DNA of 64,000 nucleotides from Chersky-840 sp963838775 (GTDB lineage Bacteria; Actinomycetota; Acidimicrobiia; Acidimicrobiales; UBA8190): NCBI GenBank assembly GCA_963838775.1, contig CAWISP010000033.1, forward strand, positions 1-64,000. The letters are read 5' to 3'. Below the pieces are notes generated by a model that ran no database searches, was not told the DNA's origin, and worked only from the letters and a program-made list of their open reading frames with translations. The stretch's first letter is position 1, and each line of letters begins with the position of its first letter. Below are positions 18,167-25,758 of the stretch, in pieces. The position numbers were made by a program, and so were the translations under genes.

Positions 18167-19084
18167 ATGCGCATCGGCTTGGGTCTCGAGATGAACGGGA
18201 CGATCGACGAGATCGTGGCGCGTGCCCGCCTGCTGGCGTCGTCCGGAGTGGTCTCACTGTGGTCGTCGCAGATCTTCGGATGGGACACCCTCACCGTCCT
18301 GGCCATCGTGGGTCGCGAGGTGCCCGGTGTCGACCTGGGAACAGCGGTGATCCCGGTGCACCCACGCCACCCCATGATGCTGGCCGAGCAGGCGCTCACA
18401 GCGCAGGCCGCCACCGGGGGACGCCTCGTGCTCGGGATCGGCCTTTCCCACCAGGTTGTGGTCGAAGGGGCATGGGGCTGCTCCTTCGCCAAGCCCGCCC
18501 GCTACATGCGTGAGTACCTGTCGGTGCTGGTGCCGCTGCTGCATGGCGAACAGGTGTCATTCAACGGCGAGGTGATCCGGACCAACACCTTCGGACCCCT
18601 CGACGTGGCCCCGACGACGCCCCCTCCGGTCCTGGTCGCCGCGCTGGGTCCCACCATGCTGCGCCAGGCCGGCGCCCAGGCCGACGGTACCGTCACGTGG
18701 ATGGTGGGTCCCAACACCGTTGCCCAACACATCGTCCCCACCATCACCGCAGCTGCGTCCGAGGCCGGCCGTCGGTCTCCCCAGGTGGTGGTCACCCTTC
18801 CGGTGTGCGTCACCGATGATCCCGCCGCGGCCCGGAGCCGGGCCGACAAGATCTTCGCCATGTACGCCCAGCTTCCGTCGTATCGGGCCATGTTGGAGCG
18901 AGAAGGCGCGGCCGGACCGGCCCACGTGGCCGTGGTCGGCAACGAGGAGGAGGTCACCGCCCAGATCCGACGATTCGCCGAAGGTGGAGCGACGGAGTTC
19001 TCGGGAGCGGTGTACGGAACCCCGGACGAGGTGACACGCTCACAGGCGTTGCTCGGAGCACTCGCCGCCGCCGCCACGAGCTGA
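18167..19084 (+). CDS. LLM-class F420-dependent oxidoreductase
   Basis: ATG 18167 follows AGAGGGAG. Family marks are MRIGLGLEMNGTIDEIVARA, WSSQIFGWDTLTVLAIVG, DLGTAVIPVHPRHPMMLAEQ, LVLGIGLSHQVVVEG and PPVLVAALGPTMLRQAG. It is a second, divergent member of the luciferase-like F420 family in this window and resembles the TIGR03564-type group. Substrate unknown. Confidence 0.88.
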   Translation: MRIGLGLEMNGTIDEIVARARLLASSGVVSLWSSQIFGWDTLTVLAIVGREVPGVDLGTAVIPVHPRHPMMLAEQALTAQAATGGRLVLGIGLSHQVVVEGAWGCSFAKPARYMREYLSVLVPLLHGEQVSFNGEVIRTNTFGPLDVAPTTPPPVLVAALGPTMLRQAGAQADGTVTWMVGPNTVAQHIVPTITAAASEAGRRSPQVVVTLPVCVTDDPAAARSRADKIFAMYAQLPSYRAMLEREGAAGPAHVAVVGNEEEVTAQIRRFAEGGATEFSGAVYGTPDEVTRSQALLGALAAAATS

Positions 19085-19207
19085 ACCTGGCGCCATCGGT
19101 GAAGGAGGTCCTGGCAAGCTCACGCTGGATGTCGCGGCTCTCGGAGATGGCGTCCCTGACGACCTGGATCCGCAGCTAGGGACGCCGGCGAGGTGACGGG
19201 GCAGGAA
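19085..19207. other. Intergenic stretch with possible minus-strand gene remnant
   Basis: The minus strand reads LRIQVVRDAISESRDIQREL in one frame, which looks protein-like but has no plausible start or stop arrangement. It may be the remnant of a lost gene between the oxidoreductase and the arsenic island. Confidence 0.2.
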
Positions 19208-20044
19208 CTATCCGGCCTTTTGCCCTCGGACGAACGCGCTCATGACCGACCCAGCCAACTCAGCCGTGATCTCATCGGGGTTGATGTCATCGGGAAGATC
19301 GAGGTCCACTGAGAGTTCGGCTGCAAGGTCAGCGACTTCTTCTTCCTCGTAGACCTTTGTAGGTGTGATCGAAACGTCCTCGAATCCAGCTGCCTCAAGT
19401 GTTGCTTGGTAGTCCACGTCGACCAACGCGCCCGCCACGCAGCCCGTCCACAACCCGATCAGCCCTCGTGTCCGTTCAGACAGCGGTCGACGCAAGACGA
19501 TGTCGGAGATCGCCAGCCGTCCACCCGGCTTGAGGACACGAAATGCCTCTCGAACCACCGCGTCCTTGTCTGGCGAGAGATTGACGACACAGTTGGAGAT
19601 CACGACGTCGACGGTGGAATCGGGCAGGGGAATGTCCTCGATGGTGCCCCGAAGAAACTCGGCGTTGGTCACACCGGCTTCGATCTGGTTCTTCCGAGCG
19701 AGTTCGAGCATCTCGGGCGTCATGTCCAGCCCATAGGCCATACCGGTCGGGCCGACCCGGCGAGCCGATAACAAGACGTCGATGCCCCCGCCCGAGCCCA
19801 GGTCGAGGACAACGTCGCCGGGTTGAAGGTCGGCCAACATGGTCGGATTGCCACACCCCAGCGACGCCGCCAGGGCTTCGGTGGGCAGCACCTCGGTGTC
19901 GCTGTCGTCGTAGAGGGTGCGGCCGAAGAGGCCCGACGCGGTCCCGCTCGGCCCGCCGCTCGAGGCATCGGTCGCGGCTCGGGCCGCGTCGGCATAGCGG
20001 TCGCGCACCGCAGCATGGATCTGGTCGGACTCGCTTGTGGTCAT
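19208..20044 (-). CDS. arsM: Arsenite S-adenosylmethionine methyltransferase ArsM
   Basis: Methylates As(III). SAM motif VVLDLGSGGGIDVLLSA starts near residue 78. Three of the conserved arsenic-binding cysteines are present: C64 (SLGCGNPTM), C152 (ISNCVVNLSPDK) and C202 (WTGCVAGAL). The N-terminal cysteine of some ArsM enzymes is absent. The C-terminus is acidic. ATG 20044 overlaps the upstream dioxygenase stop by 4 bases (ATGA), so the pair is translationally coupled. It is the last gene of arsR-tauD-arsM. Products may be methylarsenite and more methylated forms, which links it to the divergent arsI. Confidence 0.92.
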   Translation of the reverse strand: MTTSESDQIHAAVRDRYADAARAATDASSGGPSGTASGLFGRTLYDDSDTEVLPTEALAASLGCGNPTMLADLQPGDVVLDLGSGGGIDVLLSARRVGPTGMAYGLDMTPEMLELARKNQIEAGVTNAEFLRGTIEDIPLPDSTVDVVISNCVVNLSPDKDAVVREAFRVLKPGGRLAISDIVLRRPLSERTRGLIGLWTGCVAGALVDVDYQATLEAAGFEDVSITPTKVYEEEEVADLAAELSVDLDLPDDINPDEITAELAGSVMSAFVRGQKAG

Positions 20045-21057
20045 GTTGCCTCCTGTGGTGCAGGATCGGGAGACTGCACCCGCTTGGGGATGCCGCCGCG
20101 CAGGACCTCGTCAACGCTGGTGAAGGCGTGGGCAGTCAGCCATAGCCGGAGCAGGTGGCGTCGACGATCGCGGTCGTCGTGGTCTTCGTAACCTTCTCGG
20201 GAGTGCAGAATCTTGGCGTTGGCGAGCAACTGGATGTCACCGGGCTTGAAGTCCATCTCGAGGTAGAAAGTGGGATCGTTGGCGATCGACTCGATCAGGT
20301 CCATAGCCTGTCGTTGGGGGCCGGTCAACTGAGGTACGTGAGGGTGACGCTGAGCGTCTTGGATGTACCAGCCGATGTAGAACATCCGGGGAGCGCCGTC
20401 CACGTCGTGGAACACGGGCAGCGCGAAGAATGGGTCCTCGCCCGGCGACTGCTCGTTGTTGCGATCCCAGTACATGGGCTCGTACAGCACCTCGAGGAGC
20501 TCCGGACGACGACGGAGGATCTCGTTGTAGACGGCGAGCGAGCTGGCGATTCGGCTTTCGCCTCCGGACTTGGCTCCCCGGAGACACAGCAAGCCAACGA
20601 TGTCCGATCCGTCGGTGTGGAAGTCCTGGCGCTGTCTCGTCCGATACAGCCGTACGCTCGGATCGGTACGCGCAACGCCCTCGTCGCGCACATGACCAAG
20701 GAGACTGGCGTCAGCGTCCTGGCCAACCGGGGTGCCGAGCTGCATTCCGAGTCCGATGTAGGCCAGCTCCGTCGCCTCGGCGGAGAGCTCGTCGATCGGG
20801 AAGCCACGCAACAGGACGAAGCCTCGACCCTCGTGCAGTGCTTCCACCCACCGGGACAGCGCGGCCGTGAGCACGGGGAGCTGGAAGTCGTCGCGCTCAA
20901 CCGTTGCCGGGGTGCGCCCCACATCCACCGCTCGGTTGGTGGCGTCGACGATGGCAGCGCGCTCGGGGGAGGTGAGGTGGGTGCACCATCGGGAGGTGTC
21001 CACGACATCGGCGGCGTGCCAGACCGCAGCCGACCGAACCGGTTGACGCGAGACCAC
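20041..21057 (-). CDS. TauD/TfdA-family Fe(II)/2-oxoglutarate dioxygenase
   Basis: 338 residues from GTG 21057. GRGFVLLRGFPIDELSAEAT opens the fold. The iron ligands are visible as HTDGSD (His-x-Asp) and the distal His in ANAKILHSREGYED, and the closing RHLLRLWLTA carries the Arg that binds 2-oxoglutarate. The family hydroxylates many small molecules. It sits between arsR and arsM with an 8-base gap and an ATGA overlap, so it is co-expressed with arsenic methylation. A role in organoarsenical oxidation is inference; a dedicated arsenic substrate for this family is not something I can cite. Confidence 0.85.
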   Translation of the reverse strand: MVSRQPVRSAAVWHAADVVDTSRWCTHLTSPERAAIVDATNRAVDVGRTPATVERDDFQLPVLTAALSRWVEALHEGRGFVLLRGFPIDELSAEATELAYIGLGMQLGTPVGQDADASLLGHVRDEGVARTDPSVRLYRTRQRQDFHTDGSDIVGLLCLRGAKSGGESRIASSLAVYNEILRRRPELLEVLYEPMYWDRNNEQSPGEDPFFALPVFHDVDGAPRMFYIGWYIQDAQRHPHVPQLTGPQRQAMDLIESIANDPTFYLEMDFKPGDIQLLANAKILHSREGYEDHDDRDRRRHLLRLWLTAHAFTSVDEVLRGGIPKRVQSPDPAPQEAT

Positions 21058-21065
21058 GACGGCGC

Positions 21066-21422
21066 CTACCTGACGGGCTGGAGGGCCGTCTGAAGGTCGG
21101 CGAGGCGGCCGCGATCAAGGGAATACCACACCCACTTGCCGCGCCGGTCGCCGTGGACGAGGCCCGCGTCGCTCAGGATCTTGAGGTGATGAGAGACCGT
21201 GGGCTGGCTCTTGCCCAGAGGTTCTACAAAGTCACACACGCAGACCTCGCCTTCGGGTGCCGCGGCGAGGATGCTCAAGACACGGAGCCGTACCGGGTCG
21301 GCCAAGGCGCTGAACCCGCTGGCCAGCTCTCCGGCTTGGTCCGCATCAAGAGGCGAGGCCAACACCGATGGACAGCACTGTGCGGTCCCCCCCATAGCCA
21401 TTGTTCCAAACCGCTTGGCCAT
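21066..21422 (-). CDS. arsR: ArsR-family arsenic-responsive repressor
   Basis: Winged-helix repressor. The helix-turn-helix is EPLGKSQPTVSHHLKILSDA. EVCVCDF gives the usual Cys pair and an N-terminal CC (TAQCCPSVL) is also present, as in the Corynebacterium-type ArsR that binds As(III) through an N-terminal Cys pair plus one more Cys. ATG 21422 (MAKRFG) is preferred; the frame is open to 21452. It is the first gene of arsR-tauD-arsM and faces arsI across a perfect inverted repeat. Confidence 0.9.
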   Translation of the reverse strand: MAKRFGTMAMGGTAQCCPSVLASPLDADQAGELASGFSALADPVRLRVLSILAAAPEGEVCVCDFVEPLGKSQPTVSHHLKILSDAGLVHGDRRGKWVWYSLDRGRLADLQTALQPVR

Positions 21423-21441
21423 CCGACCTCCTATTGACAGA

Positions 21442-21475
21442 TGTCGATGCATTGATCATACTCGACGCATCGACA
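21442..21475. promoter_or_regulatory. Candidate ArsR operator between divergent arsenic operons
   Basis: TGTCGATGC at 21442-21450 and GCATCGACA at 21467-21475 form a perfect 9-bp inverted repeat with a 16-bp spacer. It lies between the arsR and arsI starts, so one site could repress both operons. Confidence 0.6.
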
Positions 21476-21500
21476 CTTGTGAATACTACGGGAGGTCGTC

Positions 21501-21989
21501 ATGTCCAGAGTCCAGCTCGCCCTGAACGTCACCGATCTCGACGCCGCGGTGGACTTCTACTCCAAGCTGTTCGGAGCGGAGCCGGCCAAGCGCCGCCCGG
21601 GCTACGCCAACTTCGCCATCGTCGAGCCGCCTCTCAAGCTGGTCCTCATCGAGGGTGAAACCGGACGCGAGGTCGGCGTGGCGGGTGCGCTGAATCACTT
21701 GGGTGTGGAGGTGGACTCGCCCGAAGAGGTCCAGGCGGCCACACGGAGGCTCTCGGCTGAGGGGCTCGAGCCCGACGTCCAGGAGTCGACGACGTGTTGC
21801 TACGCCCTCCAGGACAAGGCGTGGGTCAACGACCCCGACGGCGCGCCCTGGGAGGTCTACACCGTCCTTGCCGACGCGCCACAAGAGACCGATCTGGGAT
21901 GCTCGACCGAGGGCTGCGCGCCTGAGGGGGAGCCGGCGATCCCCGTCGGCGCCACGTCCGTCCGGTCGGCCTCCAGCGCCTGCTGCTAG
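21501..21989 (+). CDS. arsI: ArsI/CadI-family VOC protein (C-As lyase-like)
   Basis: A vicinal-oxygen-chelate protein. MSRVQLALNVTDLDAAVDFY starts the fold; His66 (ALNHLGVEV) and the Glu in PWEVYT are metal ligands of the family. The vicinal Cys pair C99-C100 (STTCCYALQDKAW) is the trivalent-organoarsenical site of ArsI C-As lyases, which demethylate methylarsenite with dioxygen. A Cys-containing tail (CSTEGC, SACC) follows. CadI, a cadmium-induced relative, is the alternative, but the arsenic neighbours favour ArsI. Confidence 0.88.
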   Translation: MSRVQLALNVTDLDAAVDFYSKLFGAEPAKRRPGYANFAIVEPPLKLVLIEGETGREVGVAGALNHLGVEVDSPEEVQAATRRLSAEGLEPDVQESTTCCYALQDKAWVNDPDGAPWEVYTVLADAPQETDLGCSTEGCAPEGEPAIPVGATSVRSASSACC

Positions 21990-22024
21990 GCGTCGTTTTC
22001 CGGACTTTGTCGACCGGTGTTGTC

Positions 22025-22855
22025 ATGAACGAAGCTGTGCTGTGGCGCCGATTAGTCGCCGAGTTGCTCGGCAGCGCCTTCCTGGCGGCCATCGTCATCG
22101 GCTCGGGCATCGCCGCGCAACAGCTCTCGCCGGGCAACATCGGACTGGAGTTGTTCGAGAACGCGGCGGTGACAGCAGCCGGGCTCTTCGCCATCATCTT
22201 GATGTTCGGGCCGGTTTCCGGGGCTCATTTCAACCCGGTGGTCTCGTTCGTCGACGCCGCCTTCGACGGGCTGAGCTGGCGCGACGCCTGTGCGTACTTA
22301 CCTGTCCAGGTGACGGGCTGTGTCGGGGGAGCGGTCATCGCCAACCTGATGTTCTCCAGGGCCGCCGTGTCGATCTCGACCCACCACCGGGCCACCCCGG
22401 CCCATTTCCTCTCCGAGATCGTGGCCACGCTCGGGCTCATCCTGGTCATCTTCGCCCTGGCCCGCAGCGGCAGGAGTCGTAGCGCCCCGGCCGCCGTCGG
22501 CGCCTACATCGGGGCTGCGTATTTCTTCACCAGTTCGACCAGCTTCGCCAACCCCGCCATCACCGTGGGGCGCATGTTCTCCAACTCCTTCGCCGGCATC
22601 GCCCCTAGCTCGGCGCCGAGTTTTGTGGGTGCCCAGATCGTCGGGGGAGTGCTCGCCCTCGTCGTCATCAAGTCCCTCTACCCCGGCGTCACCCGGGCCG
22701 AAGCATCCGACATCATCTTTCCCCACCATCTCCAGAGCTCCTCAGACCCTGTTGCCGTCACCGCGGTTCCGGGCGGTCGCCTCGAATCGGCGAGCACCGA
22801 TGGCGCCTCTGCGCATCTTTCGCACCAGGACCAACCTTCGCCACCCGTGGCGTGA
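22025..22855 (+). CDS. aqpS: MIP-family channel, AqpS-like
   Basis: An aquaglyceroporin-like protein with six membrane segments. The two pore motifs are NPV at residues 70-72 (GAHFNPVVS) and NPA at 176-178 (SFANPAITVGR). ATG 22025 (MNEAVLW) is chosen because the membrane fold starts soon after; the frame is open to 22007. In other bacteria AqpS replaces an efflux pump by letting As(III) or methylarsenite flow out. No ACR3 or ArsB gene is present in this island, so this channel may be the only arsenic exit. Confidence 0.88.
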   Translation: MNEAVLWRRLVAELLGSAFLAAIVIGSGIAAQQLSPGNIGLELFENAAVTAAGLFAIILMFGPVSGAHFNPVVSFVDAAFDGLSWRDACAYLPVQVTGCVGGAVIANLMFSRAAVSISTHHRATPAHFLSEIVATLGLILVIFALARSGRSRSAPAAVGAYIGAAYFFTSSTSFANPAITVGRMFSNSFAGIAPSSAPSFVGAQIVGGVLALVVIKSLYPGVTRAEASDIIFPHHLQSSSDPVAVTAVPGGRLESASTDGASAHLSHQDQPSPPVA

Positions 22856-22880
22856 CGAGCCGATCGCGACAGGAGACCTC

Positions 22881-24299
22881 ATGCACCTCATTGCCATCGG
22901 AGGAAGCGACGCCGGCATCAGTGCCGCGCTCCGGGCTCGAGAGCTCGACCCCGGCGCCGAGGTCACTGTTGTCGTCGCTGACGCCTATCCAAACTTCTCC
23001 ATCTGCGGGATCCCCTACTACGTCTCGGGTGAGGTCACCCACTGGCGCAACCTGGCGCACCGAACGGTCGCGGATCTCGAGGCGACCGGCATGGGACTTC
23101 GTCTCGACAGCGTCGCTCGCCGTATCGACGTCGAGGGTCGCAAGCTCCTCGTCACCGACGCCAGCGGCAACGAGGAGCTTCTTCCCTACGATGAGCTTGT
23201 TGTCGGCACCGGGGCCGTGTCGGTTCGTCCGCCCATCGAAGGGCTCAATGAACCCGACGCTCTGGGGCTCGAAGACGGGGTCCATCTTTTGCACTCCATG
23301 GGGGACACCTTCGCCGTCATGCGCACCCTCGAGGACGCTTCGCCGGCTAGTGCCCTCATCGTGGGGGCCGGTTACATCGGGCTGGAGATGGCTGAGGCCC
23401 TGGTGGCGCGTGGGTTGTCGGTGACCCAGATGGAGCAGCTCCCCGAAGTGCTCCCCACCGTCGATCCCGAGATCGGCGCCCTCGTCCATGGACAGCTCGC
23501 CGACCATGGCGTGGACGTGCTCACCGGAACGACCGTCCGCTCCGTGACCCGAGCGAGGCCCGGAGAGCCCGCTCGACTGCGCGTCGCCGCGACGACGACC
23601 GACGGCCAGGACGTGGTCCGGAACGTGGACATGGTGCTCGTGGTCGTGGGGGTGCGACCCGACACCGAGCTAGCCGCCTCGGCCGGCGTCGCCCTCGGTC
23701 AACGGGGCGCTATCGCCGTCGACCGCCACATGCGGACGAACCTCCCGCACGTCTTCGCCGCCGGCGACTGCGTGGTGACCCATCACCGACTGCTCGGCGA
23801 GACCTACCTGCCGCTCGGCACCACCGCCCACAAGCAGGGACGGGTGGCCGGAGAGAATGCCCTCGGCGGCGACCGTGCCTTCGCCGGCAGCCTCGGCACC
23901 CAGGTGGTCAAGATCTTCGATCACGCCGTGGCCCGCACCGGCCTGCGCGACCACGAGGCCAGCGCGGGCGGGTTCGATCCGGTGACCGTTGGCGCCGAGG
24001 CCGACGACCACAAGGCGTACTACCCCGCGAGTCACCGCATCGCCATGCGCTTCACCGGCGACGCCACGACCGGCCGGCTCCTCGGCGTACAGCTCTTCGG
24101 ACACAAGCACGCCGAGGTGGCCAAACGAGTCGACATCGGTGCTGCTGCCATCTTTCACGAGATGACGGTGGACGCAATGAGTGAGCTTGACCTTTCCTAC
24201 ACACCACCGCTCGGGAGCCCGTGGGACGCCGTTCAGATGGGAGCCCAAGCCTGGGTGCGTGCAGAAGCCGAGCGACGCGGGGACATCAGAGCTGGGTGA
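22881..24299 (+). CDS. FAD-dependent CoA-disulfide reductase/NADH oxidase-like protein
   Basis: 472 residues from ATG 22881, with AGGAGA 5-10 bases upstream. FAD motif IAIGGSDAGISAALRA is at residues 4-19, the redox Cys is C42 (FSICGIPYYVSG), the NAD motif is LIVGAGYIGLEMAEAL, and the second FAD motif is PHVFAAGDCVVTHH. This is the single-Cys class III disulfide reductase family (CoA-disulfide or persulfide reductase, NADH oxidase). Within an arsenic operon it may maintain thiols or reduce arsenic species; that is inference. Confidence 0.85.
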   Translation: MHLIAIGGSDAGISAALRARELDPGAEVTVVVADAYPNFSICGIPYYVSGEVTHWRNLAHRTVADLEATGMGLRLDSVARRIDVEGRKLLVTDASGNEELLPYDELVVGTGAVSVRPPIEGLNEPDALGLEDGVHLLHSMGDTFAVMRTLEDASPASALIVGAGYIGLEMAEALVARGLSVTQMEQLPEVLPTVDPEIGALVHGQLADHGVDVLTGTTVRSVTRARPGEPARLRVAATTTDGQDVVRNVDMVLVVVGVRPDTELAASAGVALGQRGAIAVDRHMRTNLPHVFAAGDCVVTHHRLLGETYLPLGTTAHKQGRVAGENALGGDRAFAGSLGTQVVKIFDHAVARTGLRDHEASAGGFDPVTVGAEADDHKAYYPASHRIAMRFTGDATTGRLLGVQLFGHKHAEVAKRVDIGAAAIFHEMTVDAMSELDLSYTPPLGSPWDAVQMGAQAWVRAEAERRGDIRAG

Positions 24300-24340
24300 T
24301 GCGATTCAGATAGCGAGGGGCACATGACAGGGGAGGAAAT

Positions 24341-24985
24341 ATGAGCGACCTGGTTCAGATGAACCCCGGGCAAAGAAAGGCTCTCACGCACGTAGTCCGA
24401 GATCTCCACACCAAGTTTCAGGGTGTGTTCGGACAGGAGACCATCGCTGCCCTCGTGTTCGACAGCTTCGAGACCCTGGCGATGAAGGCGACCATCACCG
24501 ATTGGTTGGTCATCGGAGCTGAACGTTTCGCTCGACAGCGGCTCGAGGCTCTTGTCCAAGCCGAGGATCACTCCACCAAGAAGCTTCCAGCGGTCCTGTT
24601 CCTGTGTGTCCACAACTCCGGGCGATCTCAAATGGCGCTCGGCTGGTTCACCCACTTCGCCGGGGACCGGGCCATCGGCTGGTCCGGTGGATCTGAGCCT
24701 GGTTCCGAGATCAACACGAACGTGGTAGCCGCCATGGCCGAGATCGGCATTGACATCTCGAGGGAGTTCCCCAAGCCCTGGACCGACGAGTTCGTGGGGG
24801 CGGCCGACGTCGTGGTGACGATGGGGTGTGGCGACGCCTGTCCACTCGTGCCCGGCAAACACTACGAGGACTGGGAGTTCAACGACCCCATGGGCAAGTC
24901 GATCGCCGAGATCCGACCCATCCGAGACGAGATCGGCCGGCGGGTGAACGACCTGCTGGATCGCCTGGAGATCCAGCCGGCGTAG
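24341..24985 (+). CDS. arsC: Arsenate reductase, LMW-phosphatase type with N-terminal helical domain
   Basis: Residues 1-75 form a helical domain common in actinobacterial arsenate reductases. The catalytic domain has the P-loop CVHNSGRSQMA with C89 and R95, a second Cys pair C163/C167 (MGCGDAC), and HYEDWEFNDP with the general-acid Asp. It reduces As(V) to As(III), probably with thioredoxin or a mycothiol/mycoredoxin system. GGGGAGGA precedes ATG 24341. It is the last gene of arsI-aqpS-FAD-arsC. Confidence 0.92.
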   Translation: MSDLVQMNPGQRKALTHVVRDLHTKFQGVFGQETIAALVFDSFETLAMKATITDWLVIGAERFARQRLEALVQAEDHSTKKLPAVLFLCVHNSGRSQMALGWFTHFAGDRAIGWSGGSEPGSEINTNVVAAMAEIGIDISREFPKPWTDEFVGAADVVVTMGCGDACPLVPGKHYEDWEFNDPMGKSIAEIRPIRDEIGRRVNDLLDRLEIQPA

Positions 24986-25082
24986 TGGATCGCGCCCAGG
25001 AGCGGCCGGTGGCGTCCATCCCCGAACTGGCGCCCGCCGGCATGTGCGACCAACGGTGAGGCTGGGCAAACGGCTCCAGCGC

Positions 25083-25688
25083 TCAGCGGTCGATACGGGT
25101 GTGCTTGAACTCGTTGAGCTCGGGATGCCCGTCGAAGAGGGCGAGCACGGCATCGATCGCCGATCGAGCCCCTGCCGCGTCGTCGCCGGGACGGGTCATG
25201 ATGCGGACGAAGGCCGCCTTGTCGTCGACGATGAAGGTCGGGACCCCGAAGACCTGATAGTCGGTCACCGCAGTTTCGTGCGCTTTGCGGAACGCGTCGC
25301 GAGGGCCCCCGTCGGCGATGGTTTGCAGCACCTCGGTGGCGTCGACGCCGGCGGTCGACAGGACGTCGCTGATTACCGACTCGTCGCGAAGAGCGAGACT
25401 GCGGTCGTGTCGGGCTGTGAACAATCCCAGATGGACATCGAGGAAGCGGTCAGGGAAGTTGTCTCGCACCACCAGGCTGGCCTCCGTAGCGAGGAGGTCG
25501 GGGACCTTGGCGGGGTCGTCCCAGACGGGGATCCCTCCCTCTTCCACGTGGGCCTGTGAAAGTGAGAACGGCACGAATTCGACGTCCCATTGGGCGCCGG
25601 CCCGGAGCGCAACCACCAGGTGCTCGTGGGCGTTGCGGGCGAAAGGACAGCGGTAGTCGTACGTCACTGAAAACCGGGTTCTACTCAC
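25083..25688 (-). CDS. DsbA-family oxidoreductase-like protein, monothiol
   Basis: The start is GTG 25688 (MSRTRFSVTYDYRCPFARNA). The DsbA/FrnE-like fold is supported by FLDVHLGLFTARHDRSLALR and TDYQVFGVPTFIVDDKAAF (cis-Pro loop GVPTF). The active site is C14-P-F-A, so it has only one Cys instead of CxxC and is more likely a glutathione- or mycothiol-transferase or isomerase than a disulfide oxidase. No signal peptide is seen. Confidence 0.8.
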   Translation of the reverse strand: MSRTRFSVTYDYRCPFARNAHEHLVVALRAGAQWDVEFVPFSLSQAHVEEGGIPVWDDPAKVPDLLATEASLVVRDNFPDRFLDVHLGLFTARHDRSLALRDESVISDVLSTAGVDATEVLQTIADGGPRDAFRKAHETAVTDYQVFGVPTFIVDDKAAFVRIMTRPGDDAAGARSAIDAVLALFDGHPELNEFKHTRIDR

Positions 25689-25758
25689 GCCTATCTCAAC
25701 CCCGGCCGGGATCGGCGCATTCCATCTTCCCCGAGCGAGCTTCGAGGAAGAGGACGGG

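Noticed and set aside
17004..18257. Single 417-residue protein covering the nitrobindin-like gene and upstream
   Set aside because: Only the last 167 residues are protein-like. The rest is antisense or out of frame to the methyltransferase; ATG 17504 with ATGA overlap is the real start.
24233..25153. 306-codon minus-strand open frame opposite arsC
   Set aside because: The plus strand encodes a clear arsenate reductase with catalytic motifs; the minus frame has no family likeness.
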